Below are positions 1-10,409 of a stretch of 60,000 bases of DNA, piece by piece. Origin of the DNA: Symsagittifera roscoffensis (lineage: Eukaryota; Xenacoelomorpha; Acoela; Convolutidae); NCBI RefSeq assembly GCF_963678635.1, contig NC_087065.1, forward strand, positions 21,769,480 to 21,829,479, given 5' to 3'. Position 1 is the stretch's first letter. Each line of letters begins with the position of its first letter. The notes under the pieces are model-generated. The model was not told where the DNA came from and ran no database searches. It was given only the letters and a program-made list of their open reading frames with translations. The position numbers were made by a program, and so were the translations under genes.

Positions 1-558
1 TTCAAAAAAAAATTTGTTCATTTCATCGCTTGAAAACATAAAGTTACTATTTCTATGTCTCGTGACTTTACTAGATTTTTACCACCAAGAATGATCGTCT
101 GTAAAATATCTATGTACATTTGATTTGAAGTGATAAATATGTAAACAGGTAAATATTAATTGTGGTGTAAATAATCCCCCAACCAAAACCACTATTTTGG
201 CGTTGTAATAGCTCTACTAAAAACTTCTCCGAAATCACTAGAAAAGGGTAAAGTAAGATATATTACTCGTCCGCATCTGATCTTTTTTCTGGTAATGGAT
301 GTAGAAGAAACATCTTGAGTTCAAATTTGTTTCTCCTATATTGTCGGAACAAACTCTTGTCACTGATTCAGAGTGCAAAATCTCAAGCCGACTTAATTTT
401 TATCTTTAATTGTGTCGCCATAAAAAAGACATTCCAATCTTGAAGATTGTTAACTAGATGCGCAACCAGTAGCACAATTATCATACAATGGTCAGCTATC
501 TGGCCAAAACGCTTGTTCGCTGAAGTTTTGCCGGGTAGTCTAAAATTTTGGCGGCAAA
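1..558. other. Unassigned AT-rich sequence
   Basis: I see no open frame, RNA gene or repeat here that I can support. It lies directly upstream of the ORF1-like remains at 559-1329 and could be the 5' flank or 5' UTR of that element. Confidence 0.4.
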
Positions 559-1329
559 ATGCGAGACAAAGGAAATGAGTTAGAAGAGCAAATCAAACTT
601 GGAAATCGGTTGGTTGACCTTGCAAATGTTCTAAACGTTTTTTTCTCGCGTGTTTCGAAACGACAAACAAAAGATCGTACAATAAAAAATTTGAATGACA
701 AAATTACGAATCTAACCCCTCAAATTGAATCAAGCCCCAATTAAAATCAAAACTACGGCAAATTCGGAAGCCTTGATAAATTGATAAGCCCTGATTGTTA
801 GAAAAAATTCTCAGATAAATTCCCACGCTGAGTAATTATTTCGGACGTTTAAATAAAAGCGATTCTTTCTTGAATTTTTTTGTTATCAATTTGAGTATTT
901 GTTATTATGATAGAAACCGACAGTGGAACTCAGCTTCAGGTTTCTGCAACCCAAGCGGTATCCGTGAGAAAAAATACGGGAGATAAAAAAGTGAGTATTA
1001 TGGAAACGGAACTGTTATTTTTGCGGGAAAAAGTTGAAAAACAAGAATGTGAAATTACGGGTCTTAAACTTTAGCAGTTAAATACAGATACCAGTCTGCG
1101 AGCTCAGGAAAGGTATACTAGCAAGGATAGTGTGCTTGTATGGAATCCGCCGTTCGATGCAAGGGCAGTAGATGACGTTACTGATGCGATAATTGATTTT
1201 TTCAGGACAAGTCTGAAAATTAATATTTCTCGTGGGGGAATTAAAGCTTGTCACATGTATATGAGATATTACGGAAATAATAAGAGAATCCCCTGCAAAC
1301 AAAAAACAAACCCATTGATTAGATTTTGA
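559..1329 (+). pseudogene. LINE ORF1-like remnant (coiled coil plus RRM-like region)
   Basis: Two open stretches are seen. The first, 559-744, encodes a short charged, helix-prone peptide. The second reads from an ATG at 907 to a stop at 1327-1329 in one frame, broken by a single TAG near 1072. Before that stop there is a heptad-like segment (METELLFLREKVEKQE) typical of a coiled coil. After it come SVLVWNPPFD, an acidic helix and ...KINISRGGIKACHMY. This order resembles L1-type ORF1 proteins (coiled coil, then an RRM-like domain with a conserved hydrophobic start), which bind element RNA. No CCHC knuckle is visible. The remnant lies about 0.9 kb upstream of the A-family endonuclease, a long spacer for one element, so it may belong to a separate copy. 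Confidence 0.5.
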
Positions 1330-1651
1330 ACGGATAATGTGTGCTGCCTGTTAAACTTTGACAGAAAAACACAAAATGATTTGAGTTAAACTGTAAAGCA
1401 TATGAAGTGCTATTCTAAAATGGTTATATTTGTGACAAAACATGTTGAATTACTCTCTGTTATTATTCCCCTTAGGCGGATAACAAAATAGCAAAAATAC
1501 GAGTGACAAAAATTGATTTTAATTTTTTTTCTATTTTTTTTATCGTATAATTTTTTTTCTTGAATGTTTTTTTTTGCGTTTCGTTTCCATATTTTTCTTA
1601 ACTTAGGAATTATCAGCAAATAAATAAAAGATTATTCTCTAAAGACGACCG

Positions 1652-2148
1652 TAGGTTAGTTTGTGAGATTTCCGCACTATTGGTCTAAGACTTAATAAAG
1701 AAAAACAGTCCAAGTAGTCTTCCTTTAAAAAAGAAGAACCAATAATAAGTTGGTGCGATTTTCGCGCTGCTTTGTGGTTATCTAAACTAAATTATCTTTT
1801 ATTTTCTTCTAAAACAAAATTAGAATAAAACCGAAATAAAATGTATCCTGCTCATTTAGTTCTCAGAGCTTGCGTGATTTCCGCGCTGCTTTTGCTATCT
1901 TTAATTGTAGATGCTGAAAATGAGGAAAACAATGAAAAAAAAGGGAAAAGTTCAGGAAAAAGGAAAATGATTTAAGCTGAAAAAAGAAAAGAAGGTTGCG
2001 AGGGATTGGAGATGAAATTAAAGAATCTTATACGGGTATCAAAATTGAAAGCAAGCAAATATTCGTCTTTTTGCGAAGAAAGAGAATATTTTAGACTAGG
2101 AGGAGAAACTACCTAGAGTTTGTGCAATTTCCGCACTGCCCTGGGTGG
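1652..2148 (+). repeat. Four spaced copies of a GTGnGATTTCCGCnCTGC-like motif
   Basis: A motif close to TTGTGNGATTTCCGCNCTGC occurs at about 1660-1679, 1750-1770, 1869-1889 and 2119-2139, always on + and always preceded by AG-rich sequence. Starts are about 90, 119 and 250 bp apart, as in a degenerate tandem unit of ~110-125 bp with one member lost. The stretch sits between the ORF1 remnant and the endonuclease remnant, so it could be part of a LINE inter-ORF spacer or 5' UTR. Function unknown. Confidence 0.5.
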
Positions 2149-2241
2149 CTTCTGATTCCTGACAACTCATTGATCTTCACAAATATGTTAGATTTTCAAC
2201 TAGTTAAGAAACCACGCGAGAATTTTTAGTACACAAAACAT

Positions 2242-5024
2242 ATGGTTAACAGAGACATGGAGGAAACAAATTCTAAAACTTTTTCAGTGTTATTACAAAA
2301 TATCAGATCACTGCCCCGAAACTTTGAAGAATTTAAATTAGAAATATAACAGTCGGTCCAACGCCCAGATATTATTTGTTCAACTGAAATCTGGCTCAAA
2401 AATAACTCTGACAATGATATTTTCCAAATTCAAGGATACGAACCTCTCTATAGTTGCGCTAGAATTAAACGAGGAGGAGGTATTGGCTTCTATGTTAACA
2501 CTGGGTCAGATCATAGGCTAATAAAACAAAAAAAGATAACAATATCCAAATCTTGTCAGTTCTCATAAAAAACCAAATAAATCAGAAAATTGTAGTAACC
2601 TGTGCTTTCATTCCACCAAATTCTTTAAACAACGCTACCTTCGAAAGCCTGCAAAAATATTTGGATGAAATAACGCTAGGGCATTAAACTGATTACGTAG
2701 TTTGTGGTGATTTCAACGTAAATTTTCTGTTAAACTCGACAAAGAGGGAAAAAATGTGGATATTGTGATAGGAAATGGCATGTTAGAAAACAAAATGAGC
2801 TGCCTCCCAACAAGAGTGACAGAACGTAGTAGCAATTTTTCTGTACATTAAATTTCTCAACCAAAATCATCAATAATTCAGTGTCTGATCTATTTGTTGT
2901 TCATATTTGTTCAAATTTTCTGAAAAAGGACGTTTTTACTGAAAAAACTTTTGCTAGAAACCGGAACAAGTTGAACAAAGGTATATAAGTGAGAAGCTAA
3001 GTTTTTATTTGCAACATGAGATTGGCATTTATTGAATCCCGAAGACCCTCAAATGTCTTTTAGGATTTTAGAAAAAATAAATTCGATCCTTATGAAGCAG
3101 TTGATACTTTTTTTCCAAAGCGTTTACTAGTACAATCAGAAAGACATCCATGGATTGACAATGAAGTAAAAAATGCAGCAGCAAAGAAGCGACGGTTAAG
3201 AGAGCGTTTGAATATTAAAACAACGGATGCCCGGAATAAATATAGTTCCAAAAATAAAATTGTCAAAAACCTAATCATCCGTAAAAAACGAAACTTTATC
3301 AAAATAAATTAATGCTTGAGTCTAATTGTAAAACGAAAACTTTTTTCGAAATTTTTAAGGAAATGAGTGGTAAAGGGAAAAATTCCAAATCATTTAATCT
3401 TTCTAACGAGGACGCTGAGCATTTTAACGAATACTTCGCAAATATTTGCGCCGAAGTTACACAAAGCAAACCAAACTGTATGGAAAATAATGTTATACGT
3501 CAGCAGCAATCGTTGTTTTTGAAAAAAATTGGTTCAATTGAAGTCATTGAAGTCATCGAAAGTCTAAAAAATAAATATAGTACAGATTGCTATGATGTCA
3601 ACACTGTTCTCGTCAAGCATTTAAGAACTATACTAGCAGGCCCTTTGATTGAAATGTTTAATGACTGCCTAACCTCAGGAATCTATCCAAATTGTTTAAA
3701 AATTGCAAAAATTGTAGCAATTTTCAAGAAGGGAGACATCGCTGACCCCTCAGACTATAGACTAATTTCGTTTTTTCCAGTTCTGGGCAAAATTTTTGAG
3801 CGTATAGTTTTTAAACGAGCCCAATTATATGTAGACAAGTTTAATATCATCCGAAACACTCAGTTTGGCTTCAGATGAAATAGAAGCACTGTTGACGCCA
3901 TCCTTACATTGTTGGAAGAAGTTTCAACATCGCTATCGAACAAAAAACTAACAGTTCAGAATACGTTTTTAGACCTAAGAAAGGCTTTTGACACAGTTCA
4001 TCACTCTAATCTGTTTAAAAAAATTGGAACAAATGGGATTCAGAGGGCCTGTCTTAAATCTCTTGGAATCTTGCCTTGACAATCGCTAACAGTACATTGG
4101 AACTAACTCTTTTAAGACCGAACTTAAACTGGTGTACCTCAAGGATCTTTTGGTGTACCTCAAGGATCTATCGTTGGCCCACTTTTGTTCATATTATACA
4201 TAAACGATCTACAAATAGTCACAAAAAACACAGGGGTACTTTTGTATGCTGATAACGCTGTTCTGAAATCCACAAACAACGAAGACTATATTGCTTTCGC
4301 ACATAGATCAGCTTTGCCTGAAGTAAATGATTGGTTAGACAAGAACAAATTGACACTGATTGTCCAAAAAACCAAGACCATGAGATACTGTCGGAGCACG
4401 AAAACTGAAGAACGACCAGTAAAATGTTTTTTAAATGACACCCAAATAGAAGATGTAGAAAGTTGTAAATATCTTGGAATTTTCCTTGACTTTTAATTGA
4501 ATGTTCATCAGCATATTGATAAGGTAAAGAACAAAATTTTGCAATTCTGTGGAGTGTTTTTTCAATTGAGAAAGTTTCTAACTGGACGGCAGTTAATATT
4601 TATGTACAAAACTTACGCGCAACCAATCATCCACTATGGAGTTTTAGTTTATGCAAATACCAACAAAACAAAACTGTTAGAACTGGAAATGAAAATCAGA
4701 AGGCTAATCAGAAAAGTTTTTTATAAACACAGGATGGATTCAATCACTGAAATAATGCATGATAATAAAATATATACCGTAAGAGAATTTGTTGCTTACG
4801 AAGTTCTGAAATTAACCGGAGAAATTATTCGAAAAGAGTGCCAAGTTGAAACCTTGAGATATTCTATTACTGAACAAGAATTGAACGTGATATTTTCAAA
4901 GCGAAAAACAAATCAAAACTTAGCTATAAACAGAAATAAACTCAACAGATGGTCGATTACACCTAAAATTAGAAAAATGTTCATTTTTGTAATAATTTTT
5001 TTCTCACCTGGGTCAATTTCTTGA
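2242..5024 (+). pseudogene. LINE family A, copy 1: broken ORF2 (endonuclease-reverse transcriptase)
   Basis: Remains of an APE-type endonuclease and reverse transcriptase from a non-LTR retrotransposon of the CR1/Jockey type. From an ATG at 2242 the endonuclease shows TEIWLK (catalytic Glu), GGGIGFYV and, after frame changes, VVCGDFNVNF. The RT part (3312-5024) shows IVAIFKKGD, DYRLISFFPVLGKIFER, NTQFGFR, FLDLRKAFDTV, GVPQGS, PLLFILYINDL, LLYADNAVL and the C-terminal KYLGIFLDF and QPIIHYGVLVYA blocks. Many stops and frameshifts kill the frame, for example a TGA at 3876-3878 where copy 2 reads TCA. The catalytic YADD box is YADN, so one metal-binding Asp is gone. The 5' part upstream of 2783 is present only in this copy, because it lies outside the later duplication. 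Confidence 0.88.
4131..4172 (+). repeat. In-frame 21-bp tandem duplication in the RT GVPQGS motif (copy A1)
   Basis: Two identical-start 21-bp units (4131-4151 and 4152-4172) encode GVPQGSF then GVPQGSI, so the conserved RT motif is present twice in frame before GPLLFILY. The same duplication is in copy A2 at 11762-11803. Confidence 0.9.
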
Positions 5025-5475
5025 AAGGGGCTTCTCGGTTTCAATTAAATAGTTTTAATCATAAATTTTTGAATAATTACATTCTAGGAAATACGATTTA
5101 CTGAGCATGCTTCGAGACTTTTTATTGATCAATAAGTAGAACTTGTTTCTGTTGGTTTCTAAGTATGGGTAGAAAAGACTACCTGAGAAAACTAAATTAT
5201 TATTTTTTTATACAGAGAATGGTTTAAAGGTGCGAATAAAGAGGTTTTACATTTATAAATGGTTACCGGTAGAAGGTCTATTGCATTGGATCAAAAAATT
5301 TAAGTACTTTTTTTGTTCTCCGCTTAATCAGACATCTGAAAACGGGTCTTGTTTGCTTAATGTGTTCTCCCAAACGATTCTAATTTGTATTTTTAAATTT
5401 TATAAATAACTTTGTAACTAGATATCGTTTTATTTATTTATTATTAAATTTTTCAATTTATTATTATTATTAGTT
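5025..5475 (+). other. 3' UTR of LINE family A, ending in TTA/TTTA-rich tail
   Basis: This non-coding stretch follows the A-family stop codon. It recurs after every A-family 3' end in the window (near 7570-8000, 12655-13090 and 15215-15640). It closes in a TTA/TTTA-rich low-complexity tract near 5427-5475, as expected of a LINE 3' tail. Confidence 0.65.
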
Positions 5476-7156
5476 GATATCATTTATTTAGTGCTTTCCA
5501 AAATCAATCAATTTAGGAGGAAGAAAAATCTTTAAAAAATAAAAAAAAGCACTGAAAAACGAATAAAAAAACTGCAGCGGTTAAAAAGACTTTTCTTTAA
5601 AAAGAGTTTTAAAAAAATGTGCCAGAGCAACATAAGCTCAAAAAAATACACACATCAAGCTATTTGTGTGAAACGATTAGTCAATCAGCGAAAAGTGAAA
5701 TTCTATCAAGACAAAACTCAAAATGACGCTACAAAAAACAAAAGAGCATTCTCTCAATTATATGAGGCGCTTGCTAGGAAAAATCATCAACAATCAAAAA
5801 CTGATAATTTGGACGCAGGAAAGCTGAAAATTTCAATATATTTTTTAAGCACTGTGGGCAAAAAAATTAGCTCAAAAATTAACGTTTTTTGAAGCACCAA
5901 ATTTATCAAAAATAGTTGCAATCAATGTTTTTGGTACACATTTTGCCTCACGAAGACGAGTGAAAATTAAAACAAACAAACAAAAATAAATACAGCATAG
6001 AACTCAACAGCTTCTTTTTCACAAAAATAACCTTACCAATTAATCTAGTCCTAATTAAATAATCCAAAAATTTTTTGATACGCACATTTTTCTGATTGCC
6101 CAAAGATAGCAAAAAAAATATTCATCTACAAAACAAATACAGAAAAAAAAGCAATAGAACAAACTATCAACCGATATCATTACTGCCGGCTATAATAAAA
6201 ACTGTACAGAAAGTTTTAATTAACAGGCTGAAAGAAATTTTTGCATTATGTCAAATTTATAACAAGGTGCAATATGGATTCCAAAGCAAACGTGAACAGT
6301 TGTAGCAATAGTTTTGTTAATTGAGGAAATTTGTTACCAGTCGGATTTTCACCCATTTGAAATACAAGGCACGTTCTTGGATCAAAACTTTCGATACTGT
6401 AAACCACTATCTTTGCTCGGAAAAATGTTTTTCTTATGAGCTTTGAGGAACCTTGTTTGAAACTATAAAATTTTTTTTGACAAATAGAACTCAATAATTT
6501 TTGCAAATCGAAATAAATCTACTACCCAAGGAGTCAAATATAGTGCAGCACAAAGATCCTTATAAGATCCTCTTTTATTCGTTCTCTTCAGTAATGAGAC
6601 TGATTGTAACAATGACCAGTCAAAATTAGTCAAGTACGCTGATCATACTGCAGTACAGACTATAGTAATGAAAAAATATCAAAAAGCTCTGAATGGCTTC
6701 ACCAGTTGATTTGATGAAAATCAATTAACGTTAAACTCAGACAAAACAAAAACAGGTTCTTCTCAAAAAATATTATCAGAAAGAAATCAAAATTAGAAAT
6801 GAGAAAAAGAAAGTTTTGAGCGGGTAAAAAATTAAGATATCTGGGCGTTTAATTTGATGAACAATTTGACAATGAAAATCATGTAAACGAGGTTTAAAAA
6901 AAATGAAGAGGTTTTATGAGATGTTTTTGTCAGTTTAGAAAGTGTTTTGAAAAAATTATCAGATAAAAATGTAAGAAAAATCTGTAGAGCCAAAAGTGCA
7001 ATACGGCGTACTTCTTTTTGCTGTTGCGAATAAAAGCAAATTAAATTCCTCTGAGAATACTATAAATCGTTTAACAAAAATTTGCTTTTTCGGGAAACGC
7101 TTTCAGACATTTAAACAATTTAGAAATAAAAAAGAAACGATTTTATACCGTGAAGG
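5476..7156 (+). pseudogene. LINE family B, copy 1 (5'-truncated, chimeric 3' end)
   Basis: A second LINE lineage, homologous to A but diverged. The pre-RT region (5617-5892) carries NQRKVKFYQDKTQNDATKN and FSQLYEALARKNHQQ. The RT follows in broken frames: TNYQPISLLPAIIKTVQKVL, YNKVQYGFQSK (6096-6305), SKLVKYADHTA (the YADD box changed to YADH), then KSAIRRTSFC. The copy stops at about 7156 and is joined abruptly to the C-terminal part of family A. Copies B2 and B4 continue past this point into ELHIYELLKLLGKI, so this 3' end was lost at a recombination junction rather than by decay. Confidence 0.8.
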
Positions 7157-8000
7157 AAAAGTTACGTGCAACCAATCATCCAATATGGAGTTTTAGTTTA
7201 TGCAAATACCGACAAAACTAAACTGTTAGAACTGGAAATGAAAATCAGAAGGCTAATCAGAAAATTTTTTTATAAACACAGGATGGATTCAATCACTGAA
7301 ATAATGCATGATAATAAAATATATACCGTAAGAGAATTTGTTGCTTGCGAAGTTCTGAAATTAACCGGAAAGTTATTCGAAAAGAGTGCCAAGTTGAAAT
7401 CTTGAGATATTCTATTACTGAACAAGAATTGAACGTGGTATTTTCAAAGCAAAAAACAAATCAAAATTTAGCTATAAACAGAAATAAACTCAACAGAGGG
7501 TCGATTACATCTAAAATTAGAAAAATGTTCATTTTTGTAATAATTTTTTTCCCACCTGGGTCAATTTCTTGAAAAGGGCTTCTCGTTTTCAATTAAATAG
7601 TTTTAATCATAAATTTTTGGATAATTACATTCTAGGAAAAACGATTTTACTGAGCATGCTTTGAGACTTTTTATTGATCAATAAGTAGAACTTGTTTCTG
7701 TTGGTTTCTAAGTTATGGGTAGAAAAGACTACCTGAGAAAACTGAATTATTATTTTTTTATATAGAGAATGGTTTAAAGGTGCAAATAAAGAGGTTTTAA
7801 ATTTATAAATGGTTACCGGTAGAAGGTCTTTTGCATTGGATCAAAAAATTTAAGTACTTTTTTTGTTCTCCGCTTAATCAGACATCTGAAAACGGGTCTT
7901 GTTTGCTTAATGTGTTCTCTCAAACGATTCTAATTTGTATTTTTAAAATTTTATAAATAACTTAGTAACTAGATATCGTTTGGAAACAATTTATTTTTAT
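7157..8000 (+). pseudogene. LINE family A 3' fragment (RT C-terminus plus 3' UTR)
   Basis: From the junction at 7157 the sequence matches A copy 1 from 4608 onward: QPIIQYGVLVYANTDKTK, ELEMKIRRLIRK and VREFVACEVLKLTG, then a frameshift relative to A1 near 7370, followed by the shared 3' UTR. No RT catalytic motif is included. It is the downstream arm of the inner tandem duplication. Confidence 0.85.
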
Positions 8001-9685
8001 TATAAGTTGATATCACTTATTTAGTGCTTTCCAAAATCAATAGATTTAGAAGGAAGGAAAATCTTTTAAAAAAAAATAAGCACTAAAAAACGAATCAAAA
8101 AACTGCAGCGGTCAAAAAGAATTTTGTTTTAAAAAGAGTTTAAAAAATATGTGCCAGAGCAATACAACATAAGCTCAAAAAAACACAAACATCAAGCTAT
8201 TTTTGTGAAACGATTAGTCAATCAGCGAAAAATGAAATTCTATCTAGACAAAACTCAACAAGACGCTACGAAAAACAAAAGAGCATTTTCTCAATTATAT
8301 GAGGCGCTTGCTAGAGAAAATCATCAGCAATCAAAAACTGATCATTTGAACGCAGGAAAAGCTGAAAATTTCAATATATTTTTTAAGCACTGTGGGCGAA
8401 AAATTAGCTCAAAAAATAACGTTTTTTGGAGCAACAAAATTATCAAAAATAGTTGCAATCAATGTTTTTGGTACGCATTTTGCCTCACGAAGACGAGTGA
8501 AAATTAGAACAAACAAACAAAAATAAATACATCATAGATGGCTACAAACTCAACAGCTTCTTTTTCAAAAAAATAACCTTAGCAATTAATCTAGTCCTAA
8601 TTAAATAATCCAAAATTTTTTGATACGCACATTTTCCTGATTGCCCAAAGATAGCAAAAATAATATCTATCTACAAAACAAATATAGCAAAAAAAAACAA
8701 CCGATATCATTACTGCCGGTAATAAAAAAACTGTACAGAAAGTTTTACTTAACAGGCTGATAGAAGTTTTTGCATTATATCAAATTTATAACAAGGTGCA
8801 ATATGGATTCCAAAGCAAACGTGAACAGTTGTAGCAATAGTTTTGTTAATTGAGGAAATTTGTTACCAGCCGGACTTTCACTCATTTGAAACACAATGCA
8901 CGTTCTTGGATCAAAACTTTCGATACCGTAAACCACTATCTTTGCTCGGAAAAATGTTTCTCTTATGAGCTTTGAGGAACCTTGTTTGAAACTATAAAAA
9001 ATTTTTTGACAAATAGAACTCAATAATTTTTGCAAATCGAAATAAATCTACTACCCAGGGAGTCAAATATAGTGTAGCACAAAGATCTGTATTAGATCCT
9101 CTTTTATTCGTTCTCTTCAGTAATGAGACTGATTCTAACAATGACCAGTCAAAATTAGTCATGTACGCTGATCATACTGCAATACAGACTATAGTAGAGA
9201 AAAAATATCAAAAAGCTCTGAATGGCTTCACCAATTGATTTGATGAAAATCAATTAACGTTGAATTCAGACAAAACAAAAACAGGTTCTTCTCAAAAAAT
9301 ATTATCAGAAAGAAATTAAAATTAGAAATGAGAAAAAGAAAGTTTTGAGCGGGTAATAAATTAAGATATCTGGGCATTCAATTTGATGAACAATTAGACA
9401 ATGAAAATCATGTAAACGAGGTTTAAAAAAATAAAGAAGTTTTATGAGATGTTTTTGTCAGTTTAGAAATTGTTTTGAAAAAGTAAGTGTTTCAGATAAA
9501 AAAGTAAGAAAAATCTGTAGAGCCAAAAGTGCAATACGGCGTACTTCTTTTTGCTGTTGAAAAAGCAAATTAGATTCCTCTGAGAATACTATAAATCGTT
9601 TTAAAAAAATTTGCTATTTCGGGAAACGCTTTCAGTCATTTAAACAATTTAGAAATAAAAAAGAAACGATTTTATACCGTGAAGG
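7157..9685 (+). repeat. Inner tandem duplication, unit b (2.53 kb)
   Basis: Second inner copy. It begins at the B-to-A junction and ends at GTGAAGGA (near 9685), after which the undisturbed B 3' end continues (CTCCACATTTATG). The breakpoints lie at different positions in the two related LINEs, so unequal pairing at equivalent sites is not the explanation. Confidence 0.88.
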
Positions 9686-9966
9686 AACTCCACATTTATG
9701 AACTACTAAAACTATTAGGTAAAATTCCGAAAGAAAACCGCCGTTCAGATTTCATAAATAATTATATCCATCATTTTGAAACTTTTAAGATCAGGACACA
9801 GAGATTGAAAACTCAAATACTTGTCATGGATTGCAATAAGCATTCAAAATTTTCACTTCGGACTAAAATAAGAAAACTTTTCATGTGTATGTCCTACTTT
9901 AGCTCTGATTTTTCAAAACGCTGGTCATACAGAGTAGGAAAGCTTCAACCACAAGTTTTTAGATAG
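8001..9966 (+). pseudogene. LINE family B, copy 2 (with intact 3' part)
   Basis: Matches B copy 1 at an offset of about 2.53 kb (8151-8507 versus 5617-5892), then continues beyond the junction point into the true B C-terminus (9679-9966: KELHIYELLKLLGKIP, RRSDFINNYIHHFETF, RTKIRKLFMCMSYFSSDFS). Here LDAGKAENFNIFFKHCGRK is open, where copy 1 is frameshifted. It has the shared YADH box and many stops. A short deletion after SSDFS separates it from copy B4. Confidence 0.8.
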
Positions 9967-10409
9967 TTCAATTTTAGGTAATGAAAAATTAAGTAGTGAA
10001 ATTTACAGAATGACTCCAAGCTATGCTTCATAGTTTTCTTAGTTCGTAATAGTATTTTAAATTAAATTATTAATTATACTTATTTAAAGATATACAAAAT
10101 TACTATTTACTTTCTTATACTTTAATCAACCAGTGTCATTTAGAAAAAGAGTAAGAAATAGTCTGGTTTGCGTAAATCATTAAAAAAATTGAAATTGTTT
10201 GTATGAAAGTCTAGAATGCCAGACGCCTGGAAAATACAATTTGTTTCTAATAGCGATGTACCAAAATAATCTTCATTTTGCAAAAAAATATATATAAGAA
10301 AGTGGCAATTTTTGAAGTATATATTAGAAAAATTTATTACAGAAATACTAATTGTAATTTTATAAATGATAACTTTGAATAGAAAAATATATCGCCTACA
10401 CAACAGATT
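9967..10409 (+). other. 3' UTR / tail of LINE family B (unit 1)
   Basis: AT-rich non-coding stretch after the B-family frame, repeated at 17687-18063. Its end (ACACAACAGATT) is exactly where the 7.6-kb duplication junction falls. Confidence 0.6.

Larger units (their letters stand above)
4608..7156 (+). repeat. Inner tandem duplication, unit a (2.55 kb)
   Basis: Runs from the A-family RT C-terminus (AAAACTTACG at 4608) through the A 3' UTR and most of B to GTGAAGGA. The next unit restarts at 7157 with the A sequence again. The corresponding units in the second 7.6-kb copy are 12239-14798 and 14799-17327. Confidence 0.88.
2783..10409 (+). repeat. Tandem duplication unit 1 (~7.63 kb)
   Basis: First copy of a head-to-tail duplication. 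The sequence starting TTAGAAAACAAAATGAG at 2783 restarts at 10410, and the end CAACAGATT at 10401-10409 recurs at 18055-18063. Landmarks keep a constant 7.63-7.65-kb offset (4185/11816, 6506/14149, 7166/14808, 9035/16678, 10140/17794). Contents in order are A 3' two-thirds, A 3' UTR, B, A 3' fragment, A 3' UTR, B and B tail. Confidence 0.93.

Noticed and set aside
6246-6506. 86-aa minus frames repeated at 6246, 8775, 13904 and 16418
   Set aside because: Conserved only because the B-family LINE is duplicated. The + strand carries the RT reading, and the minus product has no recognisable domain.
10140-10403. 87-aa minus frame, also at 17794-18057
   Set aside because: Both lie in the duplicated 3' tail of LINE B. 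AT-rich, Phe/Ile/Asn-rich product with no domain.
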